Source: Bacteroidota bacterium
GTDB taxonomy: Bacteria; Bacteroidota; Bacteroidia; B-17B0; Aurantibacillaceae
Assembly (NCBI GenBank): GCA_021323535.1
Contig: JAJONO010000010.1
Span: forward strand, 22,704 to 86,703
Length of the DNA stretch: 64,000 nt
Direction of reading: 5' to 3'
The position numbers and the translations under genes are program-made. The notes below the pieces were generated by a model. The model saw nothing but the letters and a program-made list of their open reading frames with translations, had not been told where the DNA came from and did no database searches. Positions 33,508 to 43,079 of this stretch are shown one piece after another; the stretch's first letter is position 1; each line of letters starts with the position of its first letter.

Positions 33508-35213
33508 AGAAGAAAAAAAATAGCGGCGGAAATAAGGAAAAGGACCTTTCGATTCTCTTCTCAATGATCATGATCATTCTTTTGGTCAATTTCATTGGAT
33601 CATTTTATTTTAAGCGTTTCGACCTTACTTCAGAGAAACGTTACACTCTTTCTGAATCCACAAAAAACCTTCTCGGAAATTTAAAGGACGAAGTTCTTTT
33701 TAAAGTTTACCTCAACGGGAACTTTAATCCTGAATTTACCAGACTTCAGAACGAAACCAAAGAAATGCTGGATCAGTTCCACTTCTACTCCAACGGTAAT
33801 ATTCAATACGAATTCATTAATCCGGGTGAAGGAAAGACACCTGCCGAAAAAGACGCCCTTGAAAAAAGCCTGAAAGAAAAAGGATTAATGCCTGAACAAA
33901 TTGTTGAGAAAAGATCGGACAAGAAGCTGGAAACTAAAGCCTGGCCCGGCGCCATCGTGTCTTACAGCACTAGCGAAGTGCCGTGGCAGATTTTTAAAAG
34001 ACAATTGGGATTCAGTCTCGCTGAAAGCGTAAATAAAAGTATTGAAGACATGGAGTACACTTTGGTTTCTACCATTAAACGTTCGCTCCAGGGTAAGAAA
34101 AAAGAAATCACTTTTATTGAAGGACATTATGAACTGGATACTCTACACCAGTATGATTTCATGGCATCGTTGTCGGAATATTATAACGTGAACAGAACGC
34201 AGATACGCGGACAATTAAGGGCGCTTGAGGGAAGTGACGCTATTGTGATCACTCAGCCAGACAGTTCATTCAGTCAGAAGGATCAATTTATTATTGACCA
34301 GTATATCATGAACGGTGGAAAAGTATTGTGGCTCATTGATCCCGTTTCTATTAACAGGGATACATTCCAGATGAAAGGATACACTCTTGGTTTGAGCCGC
34401 GAGTTGGGCATTGAAGATATGCTGTACAAGTATGGTGTACGGTTAAACCAGGTGCTTGTTCAGGATTTTCAATGCGCGAAGGCTCCGATCAATGTCAGTT
34501 TCAATAAGAGCATGCCCGACTGGAAAGATTTTCCTTGGGTATATTCACCGCTGATAATGCCCGATAACAACCATCCTATCGTCAGAAATCTCGATCTTAT
34601 TAAAATGGAATTTGCCAGCACACTGGATACTGTTACGGCGAAGGGAATTAAAAAAACGATCCTGCTAAGAACTTCCAAGAATTCAAGAACACAGCCAACA
34701 CCTGCCAGAATTTTTCTAGGCTCGGCCATGTATCCTATGCGAGAATCGCAGTTTAACACGCCATATTTGCCCGTTGCCTGTTTGCTCGAAGGTGAGTTCC
34801 ATAGCTTTGCTGAGAATAAATATTTCCCGGATACACTCATCAAGGAAAAAAATCTCTTCAAATTTCTTTCTAAAGGAAAAAACACCAAAATGATTGTGGT
34901 TGCAGATGGCGATGTGGCAAGAAACATATGGATGAGAGATAAAGGAAAACCATTTCCATTGGGATGGGATTACTCAACAGGAATGGAATTTGCGAACCGG
35001 AGTTTTCTTCTTAACTGCGTTAATTATCTTGTAGATGATGAAGGTTTACTTCAGCTACGCTCACGCGAAGTTAAACTGAGACAACTTGATAAAAAGAAAA
35101 TTTCGCTTCACAGAAATAAATGGCAAATGATCAATGTAGTAATGCCATTGGTTCTCATAATAGCTCTTGGAATGCTCCAGTTCTGGATCAGGAAGAAAAA
35201 GTATTCATCTTAA
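33501..35213 (+). CDS. gldG: Gliding-motility ABC transporter component GldG
   Basis: The 570-residue protein has an N-terminal membrane anchor (LSILFSMIMIILLVNFIGSFYFKRFDLTSEKRYTLSEST, a GldG hallmark). A large extracytoplasmic region follows (KEITFIEGHYELD, DAIVITQPDSSFSQKDQFIIDQYIMNGGKVLWLIDPV, the DUF4350-like part). A C-terminal anchor is VVMPLVLIIALGMLQFWIRKKK. It works with GldF in the same operon, overlapping its stop by 7 bases. Confidence 0.94.
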   Translation: MVEKKKNSGGNKEKDLSILFSMIMIILLVNFIGSFYFKRFDLTSEKRYTLSESTKNLLGNLKDEVLFKVYLNGNFNPEFTRLQNETKEMLDQFHFYSNGNIQYEFINPGEGKTPAEKDALEKSLKEKGLMPEQIVEKRSDKKLETKAWPGAIVSYSTSEVPWQIFKRQLGFSLAESVNKSIEDMEYTLVSTIKRSLQGKKKEITFIEGHYELDTLHQYDFMASLSEYYNVNRTQIRGQLRALEGSDAIVITQPDSSFSQKDQFIIDQYIMNGGKVLWLIDPVSINRDTFQMKGYTLGLSRELGIEDMLYKYGVRLNQVLVQDFQCAKAPINVSFNKSMPDWKDFPWVYSPLIMPDNNHPIVRNLDLIKMEFASTLDTVTAKGIKKTILLRTSKNSRTQPTPARIFLGSAMYPMRESQFNTPYLPVACLLEGEFHSFAENKYFPDTLIKEKNLFKFLSKGKNTKMIVVADGDVARNIWMRDKGKPFPLGWDYSTGMEFANRSFLLNCVNYLVDDEGLLQLRSREVKLRQLDKKKISLHRNKWQMINVVMPLVLIIALGMLQFWIRKKKYSS

Positions 35214-35260
35214 ATTTCCATTTGCAAAACCCCGATTGGCAATGAATAATCAGAATTCAA

Positions 35261-35333
35261 TCAGTCGCAGATTTCACTTATTTTCACAGATAACTACAAA
35301 CCCAGAATTCTGAAAATTTGTGTAATCTGTGGC
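35261..35333. repeat. Dispersed palindromic repeat, copy 2
   Basis: Arms 35268-35286 (CAGATTTCACTTATTTTCA) and 35311-35329 pair at 16 of 19 positions. The right arm ends AATCTGTGGC, as in copy 1. It lies between the convergent gldG and luxR-type genes. Confidence 0.55.
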
Positions 35334-35350
35334 TTAAAACAATAGAGGTT

Positions 35351-36025
35351 TTATTCGAAAAGACTGAAATTGGTCTCCAGCAATTGATTTTTTACTGCAA
35401 ACATCACAACACCGGCAGTATTATTTACACCAAGTTTATTCATGATGTTTTTACGGTGCGTATTTACGGTGTGAGTACTGAGTTTTAACTTATCAGCAAT
35501 AAGCTTGTTTGATAATCCCTCAGCAATTCCACGGATAATATCGATTTCGCGGTCGGTCACTGACATGCCGTCGCAACCAATGGATTTAATGAAAGAGTTA
35601 TTGGTATTGATTTCAGGTGCTGCAGTAAGAAAAGAAACGATTTTTCCACATACAAACTTTTCGCCTTTAATCGTAGAGTTAATAGCTTCAAGAATTTCTG
35701 TTTTATCGCAATCCTTCAAAAGAAAACTGGTAATTCCTGCATTTAAAACTTTATTAAGTTCATTTTTTGCAATCATTTCGGTTATCACAAGAAAACGGGT
35801 TCTTGGAAATTTTCTAACGATTTCTTTTAAGTCAGAACCGCTGATTCCCAGTGTAGTATGATCTGTAATTAAAAGATTTGGTTTAGATAACTGCAGCTGG
35901 CTGATAAGGTCGTTTTTATCGCCGCAAACTGTTGGCACGAGTTCAAAACCTTTCAATTCTCCAACCAAAAGCTCGAGTCCTACACGTGAAAGAAAGTTTT
36001 TATCTGCGATTAATACTTTGACCAT
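35351..36025 (-). CDS. Response regulator, NarL/FixJ (LuxR) family
   Basis: The 224-residue protein has a receiver domain with acidic Asp8, phosphorylation-site Asp55 (NLLITDHTTLG), Thr82 and Lys104 (SFLLKDCDK). A LuxR-type HTH occupies about residues 155-220 (VTDREIDIIRGIAEGLSNKLIADKLKLSTHTVNTHRKNIMNKLGVNNTAGVVMFA). No histidine kinase is adjacent, so it is an orphan here. The second acidic residue of the pocket (usually D/E next to Asp8) is Lys9. TAATTTTG lies 22 nt upstream. Confidence 0.92.
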   Translation of the reverse strand: MVKVLIADKNFLSRVGLELLVGELKGFELVPTVCGDKNDLISQLQLSKPNLLITDHTTLGISGSDLKEIVRKFPRTRFLVITEMIAKNELNKVLNAGITSFLLKDCDKTEILEAINSTIKGEKFVCGKIVSFLTAAPEINTNNSFIKSIGCDGMSVTDREIDIIRGIAEGLSNKLIADKLKLSTHTVNTHRKNIMNKLGVNNTAGVVMFAVKNQLLETNFSLFE

Positions 36026-36047
36026 TTTTATTTAGAACAATTTTAAA

Positions 36048-36055
36048 CAAAATTA
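36048..36055 (-). promoter_or_regulatory. Candidate -7 element TAATTTTG for the LuxR-type regulator
   Basis: TAATTTTG on the minus strand ends 22 nt before the ATG, predicting a leader of about 19 nt. Confidence 0.4.
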
Positions 36056-36070
36056 AGGAATAAATCTAAA

Positions 36071-36991
36071 TTAAATTTCAATTTTTTTCCCATCTATTGC
36101 TAAATCGCAATTGTTAAAAATGGGTTTAGCCTCCGTAATAAAGTCATTAAGGTCGGTATAACGCACTGAAAAATGACCCAACAATAGTTTTTTTACATTG
36201 GCCCGGGTGGCAATTTCGGCAGCCTGTTTGGCTGTGGTATGAAATGTTTTTTTGGCGCGGGCTATTTGATCATCAAGAAAAGTGCTTTCGTGATAAAGAA
36301 GGTCCACCTCCTTTACGTATTCACAAATCGTTGGATCAAAAATAGTATCGCTACAGTACGCAAAACTTCTTGTTTCCGGCGGATCCAGGGTAACATCGGC
36401 GTTTTTAATGAGCTCCCCGTTTTCATTAACAACATCAAGTCCTTTTTTAAGATTAAGTATGTCGGCCGTTGAAATATTGAGTTGCTCCAGCTTAAACTTA
36501 TTTATATTTCTTGGCAATGGCTTTTCTTTAAACAGGAAACCAGTACAATAAATACGGTGGCGAAGCGGAAAAGAATACACCTCTACTTTCTGATCTTCAA
36601 ATATTAAATTAAAGCCATTATTATCGGTAAACTGCCATATAACTGGAAAATTAAGGGTTGTGTCGGACACAGAATTAATTGCATCCATGATTCCCTTAAG
36701 TTCTTTTGGACAATGAATCACAATTTCCCTTTTTCTTCCGAGGAGGTGCATGCTGCTTAGCAGGCCGGGCAGACCAAAAAAATGGTCACCGTGCAGATGC
36801 GATATAAATATGTGGTCGATGGACTGGAACCTTGCCTTGTATTTTCTAAGCTGAATCTGGGTTGCTTCGCCACAGTCAATTAAAAAATAGCGCTCAGCTA
36901 TGTTGAGGAGCTGAGCGCTTGGATTTCTTTCTGAAGTAGGGCTGGCGGAAGAAGAGCCTAGAATTAAAAGATCAAAGGTCTGACGGCTCAT
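36071..36991 (-). CDS. rnz: Ribonuclease Z
   Basis: RNase Z cuts tRNA precursors at the 3' end. This is a metallo-beta-lactamase fold of 306 residues with the zinc motif SHLHGDHFFGLPGL (His65, His67, Asp69, His70). Other features are IDCGEATQIQLRKY, AYCSDTIFDPTICEYVKEVDLLYHESTFLDDQIARAKKTFHTTAKQAAEIA and LLGHFSVRY. It overlaps by one base (TAATG) the preceding T9SS cargo gene and is probably co-transcribed with it. Confidence 0.95.
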   Translation of the reverse strand: MSRQTFDLLILGSSSASPTSERNPSAQLLNIAERYFLIDCGEATQIQLRKYKARFQSIDHIFISHLHGDHFFGLPGLLSSMHLLGRKREIVIHCPKELKGIMDAINSVSDTTLNFPVIWQFTDNNGFNLIFEDQKVEVYSFPLRHRIYCTGFLFKEKPLPRNINKFKLEQLNISTADILNLKKGLDVVNENGELIKNADVTLDPPETRSFAYCSDTIFDPTICEYVKEVDLLYHESTFLDDQIARAKKTFHTTAKQAAEIATRANVKKLLLGHFSVRYTDLNDFITEAKPIFNNCDLAIDGKKIEI

Positions 36992-37815
36992 TAACGCATG
37001 TTGTTTACAATCATACGTTTTGTTTCCGAATGATTTTTATAGTTAATAGTATATAAGTAAATACCATTGCTCCAATGCGAAGCGTCTAACTCATAAGCAT
37101 TTTCGCCATAGGCGGTTTTGAATCTTTCTTCAAGGATCTTGTCTCCAAGAATATTGAATACCGATATTTTTACGGGCGATTCGTCTTTCACGTTAAACTT
37201 AATAGTTGTCTTTCCGTTTACCGGATTAGGAACATTAATAAGATTCATTGATTTAGAAGTAACCTCTTCTTTTACACCAGCCACTGGGTTAATGGTTATT
37301 TTATAATATACAAGGGTGGTTGGCGCAACAAGAGCGCTTCCTCCATTCACATTCGGGCTTGAAGAACAGGACGAGAAAGCAGGTGTTAAATAAGGTTGTA
37401 CTTTAAATTGAAGTGTATATGTACCAGCCACTGTTGGCGTACCTGAAATTACAGCGCAACCATTGGCATTACCCGGAAATTTATAAGTTCCCGAAGTATT
37501 GGTTACAGTAGGACCCGCAATAAGTGTGAGCCCCGGAGGAAGATTAAAGTTAACGGCGGTTGTGGGAGTTGAAACCTCAACGCGGTTAAAACAAAAAGTA
37601 ACGCTTCCTGAAGTTGTATCCTTAGGTACTTTTACTGTAAGATTTTGTCCGTAAGGCATGCCAACGGTACCAGAAACAAAGTTCATAGCGCTATCGGGCC
37701 AGATACCATATTTATTCATGACAATGAATGTGGGGTCAAGTGAACAGGTTGTTGGTGCCTGGGAGAAGGCAACAAACATAGTGAAGAAGCAAACGAGGGT
37801 AAAGATTTTTTTCAT
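36991..37815 (-). CDS. Secreted protein with T9SS type A sorting domain
   Basis: The 274-residue protein has a signal peptide (MKKIFTLVCFFTMFVAFSQ) and a putative Ig-type domain (NFNLPPGLTLIAGPTVTNTSGTYKF, CAVISGTPTVAGTYTLQFKV, the classic GTPT..GTY pattern). A C-terminal por-secretion domain follows (NLINVPNPVNGKTTIKFNVKDESPVKISVFNILGDKILEERF, then ASHWSNGIYLYTINYKNHSETKRMIV). It is exported by T9SS; function of the Ig part is unknown. It is oddly paired with rnz in one operon. Confidence 0.88.
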   Translation of the reverse strand: MKKIFTLVCFFTMFVAFSQAPTTCSLDPTFIVMNKYGIWPDSAMNFVSGTVGMPYGQNLTVKVPKDTTSGSVTFCFNRVEVSTPTTAVNFNLPPGLTLIAGPTVTNTSGTYKFPGNANGCAVISGTPTVAGTYTLQFKVQPYLTPAFSSCSSSPNVNGGSALVAPTTLVYYKITINPVAGVKEEVTSKSMNLINVPNPVNGKTTIKFNVKDESPVKISVFNILGDKILEERFKTAYGENAYELDASHWSNGIYLYTINYKNHSETKRMIVNNMR

Positions 37816-37890
37816 CTTATTTTTATTAATTACACAGCTAATATAATAAGAAGTGATGTAATTGCGAAGTTAGTTTTAACCAAATAAAAC

Positions 37891-37921
37891 TTGCACGAAT
37901 TCAATGTTTTAAATACTTTTG
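37891..37921 (+). promoter_or_regulatory. Promoter of ndk (TTG-N20-TACTTTTG)
   Basis: CTTG (TTG at 37891-37893) is separated by 20 nt from TACTTTTG at 37914-37921, close to the Bacteroidota consensus. Predicted start near 37925 gives a leader of about 15 nt. Confidence 0.7.
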
Positions 37922-37939
37922 CCCCTCCAAATAACGAAT

Positions 37940-38359
37940 ATGACAGGAAACATAACATTTACAATGATAAAGCCTGACGCGGTTGAAGCCAATAATATTG
38001 GCCCAATTCTTAGCGTGATTAACAAGGCAGGCTTTAGGATCTTAGCTATGAAATACATGAGACTAACCAAGGAACAGGCTGGGCAATTCTATGCCGTTCA
38101 TAAGGAGCGTCCTTTTTATGGAGAACTTACCGAATACATGAGCAGCGGACCAATTGTGGCAGCGGTTCTTGTAAAAGATAACGCGGTGGCCGATTACCGT
38201 AAACTTATCGGTGCTACAGACCCTACCAAGGCTGAAGAAGGAACAATCCGTAAAATGTTTGCAAAATCAATTGCTGCAAACGCTGTTCATGGTAGCGACA
38301 GTAATGAAAACGCGGAAATTGAATCTAACTTCTTTTTCTCACAACTCGAACGTTTTTAA
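37940..38359 (+). CDS. ndk: Nucleoside diphosphate kinase
   Basis: Ndk balances nucleoside triphosphates by a phospho-histidine intermediate. The 139-residue protein starts [24 protein letters not shown] and has [45 protein letters not shown] and the active-site [15 protein letters not shown] (catalytic His in NAVHGSD). The ATG at 37940 agrees with the promoter; earlier in-frame TTG lies inside the -7 box. A good terminator follows. Confidence 0.96.
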   Translation: MTGNITFTMIKPDAVEANNIGPILSVINKAGFRILAMKYMRLTKEQAGQFYAVHKERPFYGELTEYMSSGPIVAAVLVKDNAVADYRKLIGATDPTKAEEGTIRKMFAKSIAANAVHGSDSNENAEIESNFFFSQLERF

Positions 38360-38380
38360 AATAAAACCCAGATAATTGAG

Positions 38381-38413
38381 CCCCGTACTGGAAAATCCGA
38401 TACGGGGTTTTTT
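38381..38413 (+). terminator. Intrinsic terminator of ndk
   Basis: CCCCGTA (38381-38387) pairs with TACGGGG (38401-38407), followed by six T. Confidence 0.9.
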
Positions 38414-38642
38414 ATTTAAAATATGACCAGAAATGCGTTAAAACTTACCACTTCTAAGAAAGAAAGGTCATTTTAAAAAAAACGAGGCTTAAAAAGCCCT
38501 GATAATGACTAAGTTTATAAAAATTTTAAGATTCTTAAAAATATACGGGGCTAAAAAAAAGAAATAAACAACCCTTTGATATTTAAAGAAAATTAAACAT
38601 TTTTGTTAAAAATATATAATACCCAAGTAAACCAAAAGTAAT

Positions 38643-41600
38643 ATGATAAAGTTTCTACAAAAAAAACTAGTTAAATCTCTGATTTTTGTTGGTTTAGCAG
38701 GTCTTACTGCAACCGCTGACGCTCAAACAACATTTACATGGTCACCTGCCGGTCCGATCTATACTGCCGGTCGTGCACGTAACATGATTATTGATAAATC
38801 TGATGCAAGCGGAAACACCATGTATGTTGGAAGTACAACCAGCGGTTTGTTTAAAACCACTGATGGCGGGGTAAACTGGGCTCCATTGAACGATCAGGGA
38901 ACGGTGAGAAACATCAGTTACCTTTCGCAGTCGGCTGATGGAACAATATATGTTGCAACAGGTGAAGGTTTTTTAAGACCTAGTCAGAAAGTAAAAGCTT
39001 TGCCTGGTACAGGGTTATATAAATTAGTGGGTAGCGTTATTACACCAGTTACTGGTTCTGACGCTACAATTACGGGTACAGTAATTAACAGGATCGCTTG
39101 CCATCCTTCCGATCCTCAGAAAATAGCTCTTGCTACAAACCTGGGAGTGTTGGTTTCAGTTAATGGCGGTTCAAGCTGGATCAACGCTGTTCCTTCTCCT
39201 ACAACAGATTTAACAATTGGTCAGGACGTTGAATTTAACAGTAATGGTATTTTATATTTTTCTTTCGGGAACGAAACAGCTTCTCCAAGCCTTGTTTCAG
39301 GAACCGGTCTTATTAACTCAATGGTTTATAAAAGTGATGGTTCATTAACCACTTTTTCTAATATTACCCCAACTCACGCAGCGGTTCCTGCAGTAAATTA
39401 CGGAAGGATCGAATTAGCTGTTGCACCTTCAAATCCTAATGTTATTTATGCTTCATGCGCTAAAAAACAATTGCCTCCTCCAAACAGGAACTCTTCAACT
39501 TTACAAGGTTTATTTGTTTCTTATGATGGTGGAAGCACATGGGGTAATATCTTAGTTGGTTCTTCACAATTAGATCCTTTATCAAATGGTGGAACTTTAG
39601 CATCGGGTGATTACGCTCACACAATTATGGTTAGCCCTTCAAGCTCAGACGTGCTTATGATGGGAAGCTATTATTTTTATGTATTTCAACGTACCGGCGG
39701 AACCAATAGTTCGCCTTCAGGAACATGGATCCAGGCTGGAAGTCCTTTCGCTTTAAATTCACAATATTATCTTCACGAAAACATTCACGACATCAAAATC
39801 ATTGGTACTAAATTCTATTTCGTAACTGATGCTGGTATCTACCGTTCAATTGATATTACCAGTGCAGGCCTGTTCCCTCCTTCATTCCAGCCATTCTATA
39901 AAGGACTTGTAACGGGTCAGTTCAACTCGGTAAGTATCGACAGGTTCCCTGGAGCTACGGGATCGCCTACTGCTGCTGCCGGAACAACTCTTAGTCCATT
40001 CCAAACGTATATTGGTGGTACAGGTGGTAATGGTATGACGTTCTTTAACGGTAACTATCCATTAGTAACACAGGAATTAAGCTACGAAACCGGTGACATC
40101 TTTAATACTGAATATTCTAAGATTCTTCCAAAAGCGGCTTATTTCTCTTCAAGTTCAGGAGCGGTTTACAGAACGGCAGACGTAACAACGGGCGTTTCTA
40201 ACTTATCTGACTTTGTTCAAAACACAAAAAGCCAAACTGTACAAAGCTTATTAAACAGTACTTATACCATTTCAGGTACACCGTTTAAAATGTGGGAAAA
40301 CTACGGAACATTGTTATCGCCTGATTCAATGTTGTTTTATAATGATACAGCTATTGCAAGAAGTACAATCACTACTTTAACTGCCACTACTCAATTCTCA
40401 TTCAGTGTTGGTCGTCCACAAGCTTCAGCTCTTATTGATAGTATTACTATCAGAACAACCACTGTAGTAATTCCTGCAACACCTGCTCAAGTGGGTATAA
40501 TAAACTATTCGCAGGTTAACACAAATACATTATCTATTAAATTAGCTAATAACTATACTGCAAATGCAACGGGTACAACAATTGCGCAAATAGCAAGTGT
40601 TACCGGAAGTCCGAATGCGACCCCTCTGACTTCAAACCAGGTGATTCTTAACGCCACCACAAACCTCGACCAGATCTTCGTAACGCTGGCGTCCCCACTT
40701 TTCACATCAAACCCAACTTCAAGCCCTGCAGCTTCAAATCCTGCGGATTATTTGCGGGTAATTGCAACTGTATATTATAAGTATAAGCCAGGCTCTACAA
40801 TTAAAATTGTAGATGCCAATATTTCTACAATGACCAATACTTATAGTATTATTACTCCAACTATTGTTGGTGCTTCATCAACAACAACTCCTATGAGCTG
40901 GAACACAAGCACGAATCAGGCTATTGGTAACCCGGTATTAAAAGTGGCCACAAAATACTCAGCGCGTCTTGCTATTCCTTACACAAGTGGTGCTGCTCTT
41001 GGCCCTCAACACTCTATCCGTGTATCAAATGCTCCGCTAGATTTAAATACGCCATTAAGCTTCGTTACTGTAAGTTCTACCGGCGGTACAGTTTACACAA
41101 CTGATGCAACAGGTGCTCCTACTCAAAATACAATTACCGTAACAGGTAAGCCTTATCTTATTGAGTGGGGAAAAAGCGGAACTAACCTTTATTATGCTAC
41201 CGATGCCGGAGCTTCTACTCATAACCTTTATCGTGTGTCGCAGGTCTTCACAATTGTTGATTCTACATCAAAAGGCTATGGAGGTAAACAACACACCAAC
41301 CTATTCTCGTATGGCCAGCCAACTAACTCGATCACTTATACAATGAATCCTCGTTGCCCTTATCGTACAACGTTAATCGGAACATTCACTAAAAAGATCT
41401 CAAGTATGAGTATTTCAAGTAATGACTCACTAATGGCGCTTACTTTCGATGATGCAGGTGGAAGCCTTGTAAAATTCAGCACAAATGATATTCGTAAATC
41501 AAACAGTACGAATATTACCTGGACAGACAAAACGGCATTACTTCCTACCAGTCTGAAAACATACTGCTCTTTACTTGAAAAAGGAGATTACAAAAAGATG

Positions 41601-42113
41601 TTCGTGGGTACTGATAACGGATTGTTCTTTACGAATGACATTACATCTGCATCGCCAACCTGGAATAATGTAAACAACAACCAGCTTCCTAATGTGCAGA
41701 TCTTCGATATTAAGCAGCAGACTATGGAAAATTACAATTGTTATAATTCTGGTCAGATCTTTATCGCAACCAACGGAAGGGGTATCTGGACCAATAACGA
41801 TTACCTGGCTTCATACGTTGTTTCTGTAAATGAAAAAGAACAAGCTAAGGCTGAAAGCAGACTTAAGCTTATTCCTAACCCAACTAACGGAAGTGTATTT
41901 GTAAAGTTCGAAGGTGTTCAGGGAGAAGTTGCAACAGTTCATGTGATTGATATCAACGGACGTGTAGTTAAATCTGAAAACCTGGGTAAATTAGCTTCAG
42001 GTCAATCTGGAATCGTAATGGAAACAACAGATCTTACAAGCGGTGTTTATATCGTTAATGTTGTAAGCGATTCAGGAATCAAACGTGTTTCTAAATTAAT
42101 TGTCACCAAATAA
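38643..42113 (+). CDS. Very large secreted protein with T9SS type A sorting domain and BNR/sortilin-like repeats
   Basis: The 1156-residue protein has a signal peptide (LVKSLIFVGLAGLTATADAQ). The N-terminal beta-propeller-like region has BNR motifs (STTSGLFKTTDGGVNWAPLND, VLVSVNGGSSWINAV, GLFVSYDGGSTWGNIL, and near the C-terminus MFVGTDNGLFFTNDITSASPTWNNV). A Ser/Thr-rich middle follows, then a por-secretion C-terminal domain from about residue 1074 (LKLIPNPTNGSVFVKFEGV, VHVIDINGRVVKSENLG, TSGVYIVNVVSDSGIKRVSKLIV). It is a cell-surface or released protein; its ligand or activity is unknown. A 229-bp AT-rich leader precedes it, in which I see no convincing promoter box. A strong terminator follows. 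Confidence 0.9.
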   Translation: MIKFLQKKLVKSLIFVGLAGLTATADAQTTFTWSPAGPIYTAGRARNMIIDKSDASGNTMYVGSTTSGLFKTTDGGVNWAPLNDQGTVRNISYLSQSADGTIYVATGEGFLRPSQKVKALPGTGLYKLVGSVITPVTGSDATITGTVINRIACHPSDPQKIALATNLGVLVSVNGGSSWINAVPSPTTDLTIGQDVEFNSNGILYFSFGNETASPSLVSGTGLINSMVYKSDGSLTTFSNITPTHAAVPAVNYGRIELAVAPSNPNVIYASCAKKQLPPPNRNSSTLQGLFVSYDGGSTWGNILVGSSQLDPLSNGGTLASGDYAHTIMVSPSSSDVLMMGSYYFYVFQRTGGTNSSPSGTWIQAGSPFALNSQYYLHENIHDIKIIGTKFYFVTDAGIYRSIDITSAGLFPPSFQPFYKGLVTGQFNSVSIDRFPGATGSPTAAAGTTLSPFQTYIGGTGGNGMTFFNGNYPLVTQELSYETGDIFNTEYSKILPKAAYFSSSSGAVYRTADVTTGVSNLSDFVQNTKSQTVQSLLNSTYTISGTPFKMWENYGTLLSPDSMLFYNDTAIARSTITTLTATTQFSFSVGRPQASALIDSITIRTTTVVIPATPAQVGIINYSQVNTNTLSIKLANNYTANATGTTIAQIASVTGSPNATPLTSNQVILNATTNLDQIFVTLASPLFTSNPTSSPAASNPADYLRVIATVYYKYKPGSTIKIVDANISTMTNTYSIITPTIVGASSTTTPMSWNTSTNQAIGNPVLKVATKYSARLAIPYTSGAALGPQHSIRVSNAPLDLNTPLSFVTVSSTGGTVYTTDATGAPTQNTITVTGKPYLIEWGKSGTNLYYATDAGASTHNLYRVSQVFTIVDSTSKGYGGKQHTNLFSYGQPTNSITYTMNPRCPYRTTLIGTFTKKISSMSISSNDSLMALTFDDAGGSLVKFSTNDIRKSNSTNITWTDKTALLPTSLKTYCSLLEKGDYKKMFVGTDNGLFFTNDITSASPTWNNVNNNQLPNVQIFDIKQQTMENYNCYNSGQIFIATNGRGIWTNNDYLASYVVSVNEKEQAKAESRLKLIPNPTNGSVFVKFEGVQGEVATVHVIDINGRVVKSENLGKLASGQSGIVMETTDLTSGVYIVNVVSDSGIKRVSKLIVTK

Positions 42114-42134
42114 CAATGATCTTTTAATAAAAAG

Positions 42135-42165
42135 AATCCCGGTAAACAAACCGGGATTTTTTTTT
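42135..42165 (+). terminator. Intrinsic terminator of the T9SS cargo gene
   Basis: AATCCCGGT (42135-42143) pairs with ACCGGGATT (42150-42158) and continues into a run of nine T. Confidence 0.92.
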
Positions 42166-42169
42166 GAAC

Positions 42170-42177
42170 TAACTTTA
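42170..42177 (+). promoter_or_regulatory. Candidate -7 element TAACTTTA for murQ
   Basis: TAACTTTA-AAT-ATG: it lies between the upstream terminator and murQ, three bases before the start. The -33 region would overlap the terminator stem. Confidence 0.45.
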
Positions 42178-42180
42178 AAT

Positions 42181-42987
42181 ATGAAAACTACCGAATCCGA
42201 TTCATATTATAACAACCTCGAACAAATGAGCGTTGCCGAGCTTCTTTCCAATATGAACAAGGAAGACAAAACCGTTCCCAACGCGGTAGAAAAAGCCATT
42301 CCGCAAATTGAAAAAATGGTGACGGCCATTGCAGAAAAAATGAAAAATGGAGGCCGCTTGTTCTATCTCGGCGCTGGCACAAGCGGGCGATTGGGAATTG
42401 TTGACGCGAGTGAATGTCCGCCCACTTATGGCATTGGTCACGGGAAAGTGATTGGCCTTATTGCCGGCGGCGATGACGCCATTCGCAAGGCTGTTGAATT
42501 TGCAGAAGACGATTTAAAACAAGGATGGGACGATCTCAAAAAATATAATATTGATACGAATGATTTTGTGATCGGGATCGCGGCATCGGGCTCAACGCCT
42601 TACGTGGTTGGTGCTTTGGAAGAATGCAACAAAAACGGAATTCTTACAGGATGCATTACTTGTAATGAAGGAAGCACCGTGGCTAAAGTGGCTCAATTTC
42701 CTATAGAAGTTGTAGTGGGTCCGGAATTCGTTACCGGTTCAACACGTATGAAAAGCGGAACTGCCCAGAAACTGGTTCTTAATATGATCTCCACTTCAGT
42801 AATGATAAAACTCGGAAGAGTAAAAGGAAATAAAATGGTGGATATGCAGCTAAGCAATAATAAGCTGGTTGACCGCGGAACAAAGATGGTAATGAAAAAC
42901 ACAGGTATTGAAAATTACGAAGAAGCCAAAACTCTGCTGTTGAAGCATGGAAGTGTGAGGAAGGCATCGGAAGCGTTTAGAAAATAG
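42181..42987 (+). CDS. murQ: N-acetylmuramic acid 6-phosphate etherase
   Basis: MurQ cleaves the lactyl ether of MurNAc-6-P to GlcNAc-6-P in cell-wall recycling. The 268-residue protein has the SIS domain with GGRLFYLGAGTSGRLGIVDASECPPTYG, GDDAIRKAVEFAEDD, VIGIAASGSTPYVVGALEE and GPEFVTGSTRMKSGTAQKLVLNMIST, all MurQ signatures. An ATG-like start 81 bases upstream lies in the terminator and is rejected. No other recycling gene is adjacent. Confidence 0.95.
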   Translation: MKTTESDSYYNNLEQMSVAELLSNMNKEDKTVPNAVEKAIPQIEKMVTAIAEKMKNGGRLFYLGAGTSGRLGIVDASECPPTYGIGHGKVIGLIAGGDDAIRKAVEFAEDDLKQGWDDLKKYNIDTNDFVIGIAASGSTPYVVGALEECNKNGILTGCITCNEGSTVAKVAQFPIEVVVGPEFVTGSTRMKSGTAQKLVLNMISTSVMIKLGRVKGNKMVDMQLSNNKLVDRGTKMVMKNTGIENYEEAKTLLLKHGSVRKASEAFRK

Positions 42988-43079
42988 TACTTTTCATTTT
43001 TATCCTGACCTGCAACATTTTTTATTCCTTTATCCTTTAACTTTCGGTGATCTAAGTTATTTATTGTCTTCATCGAAAA

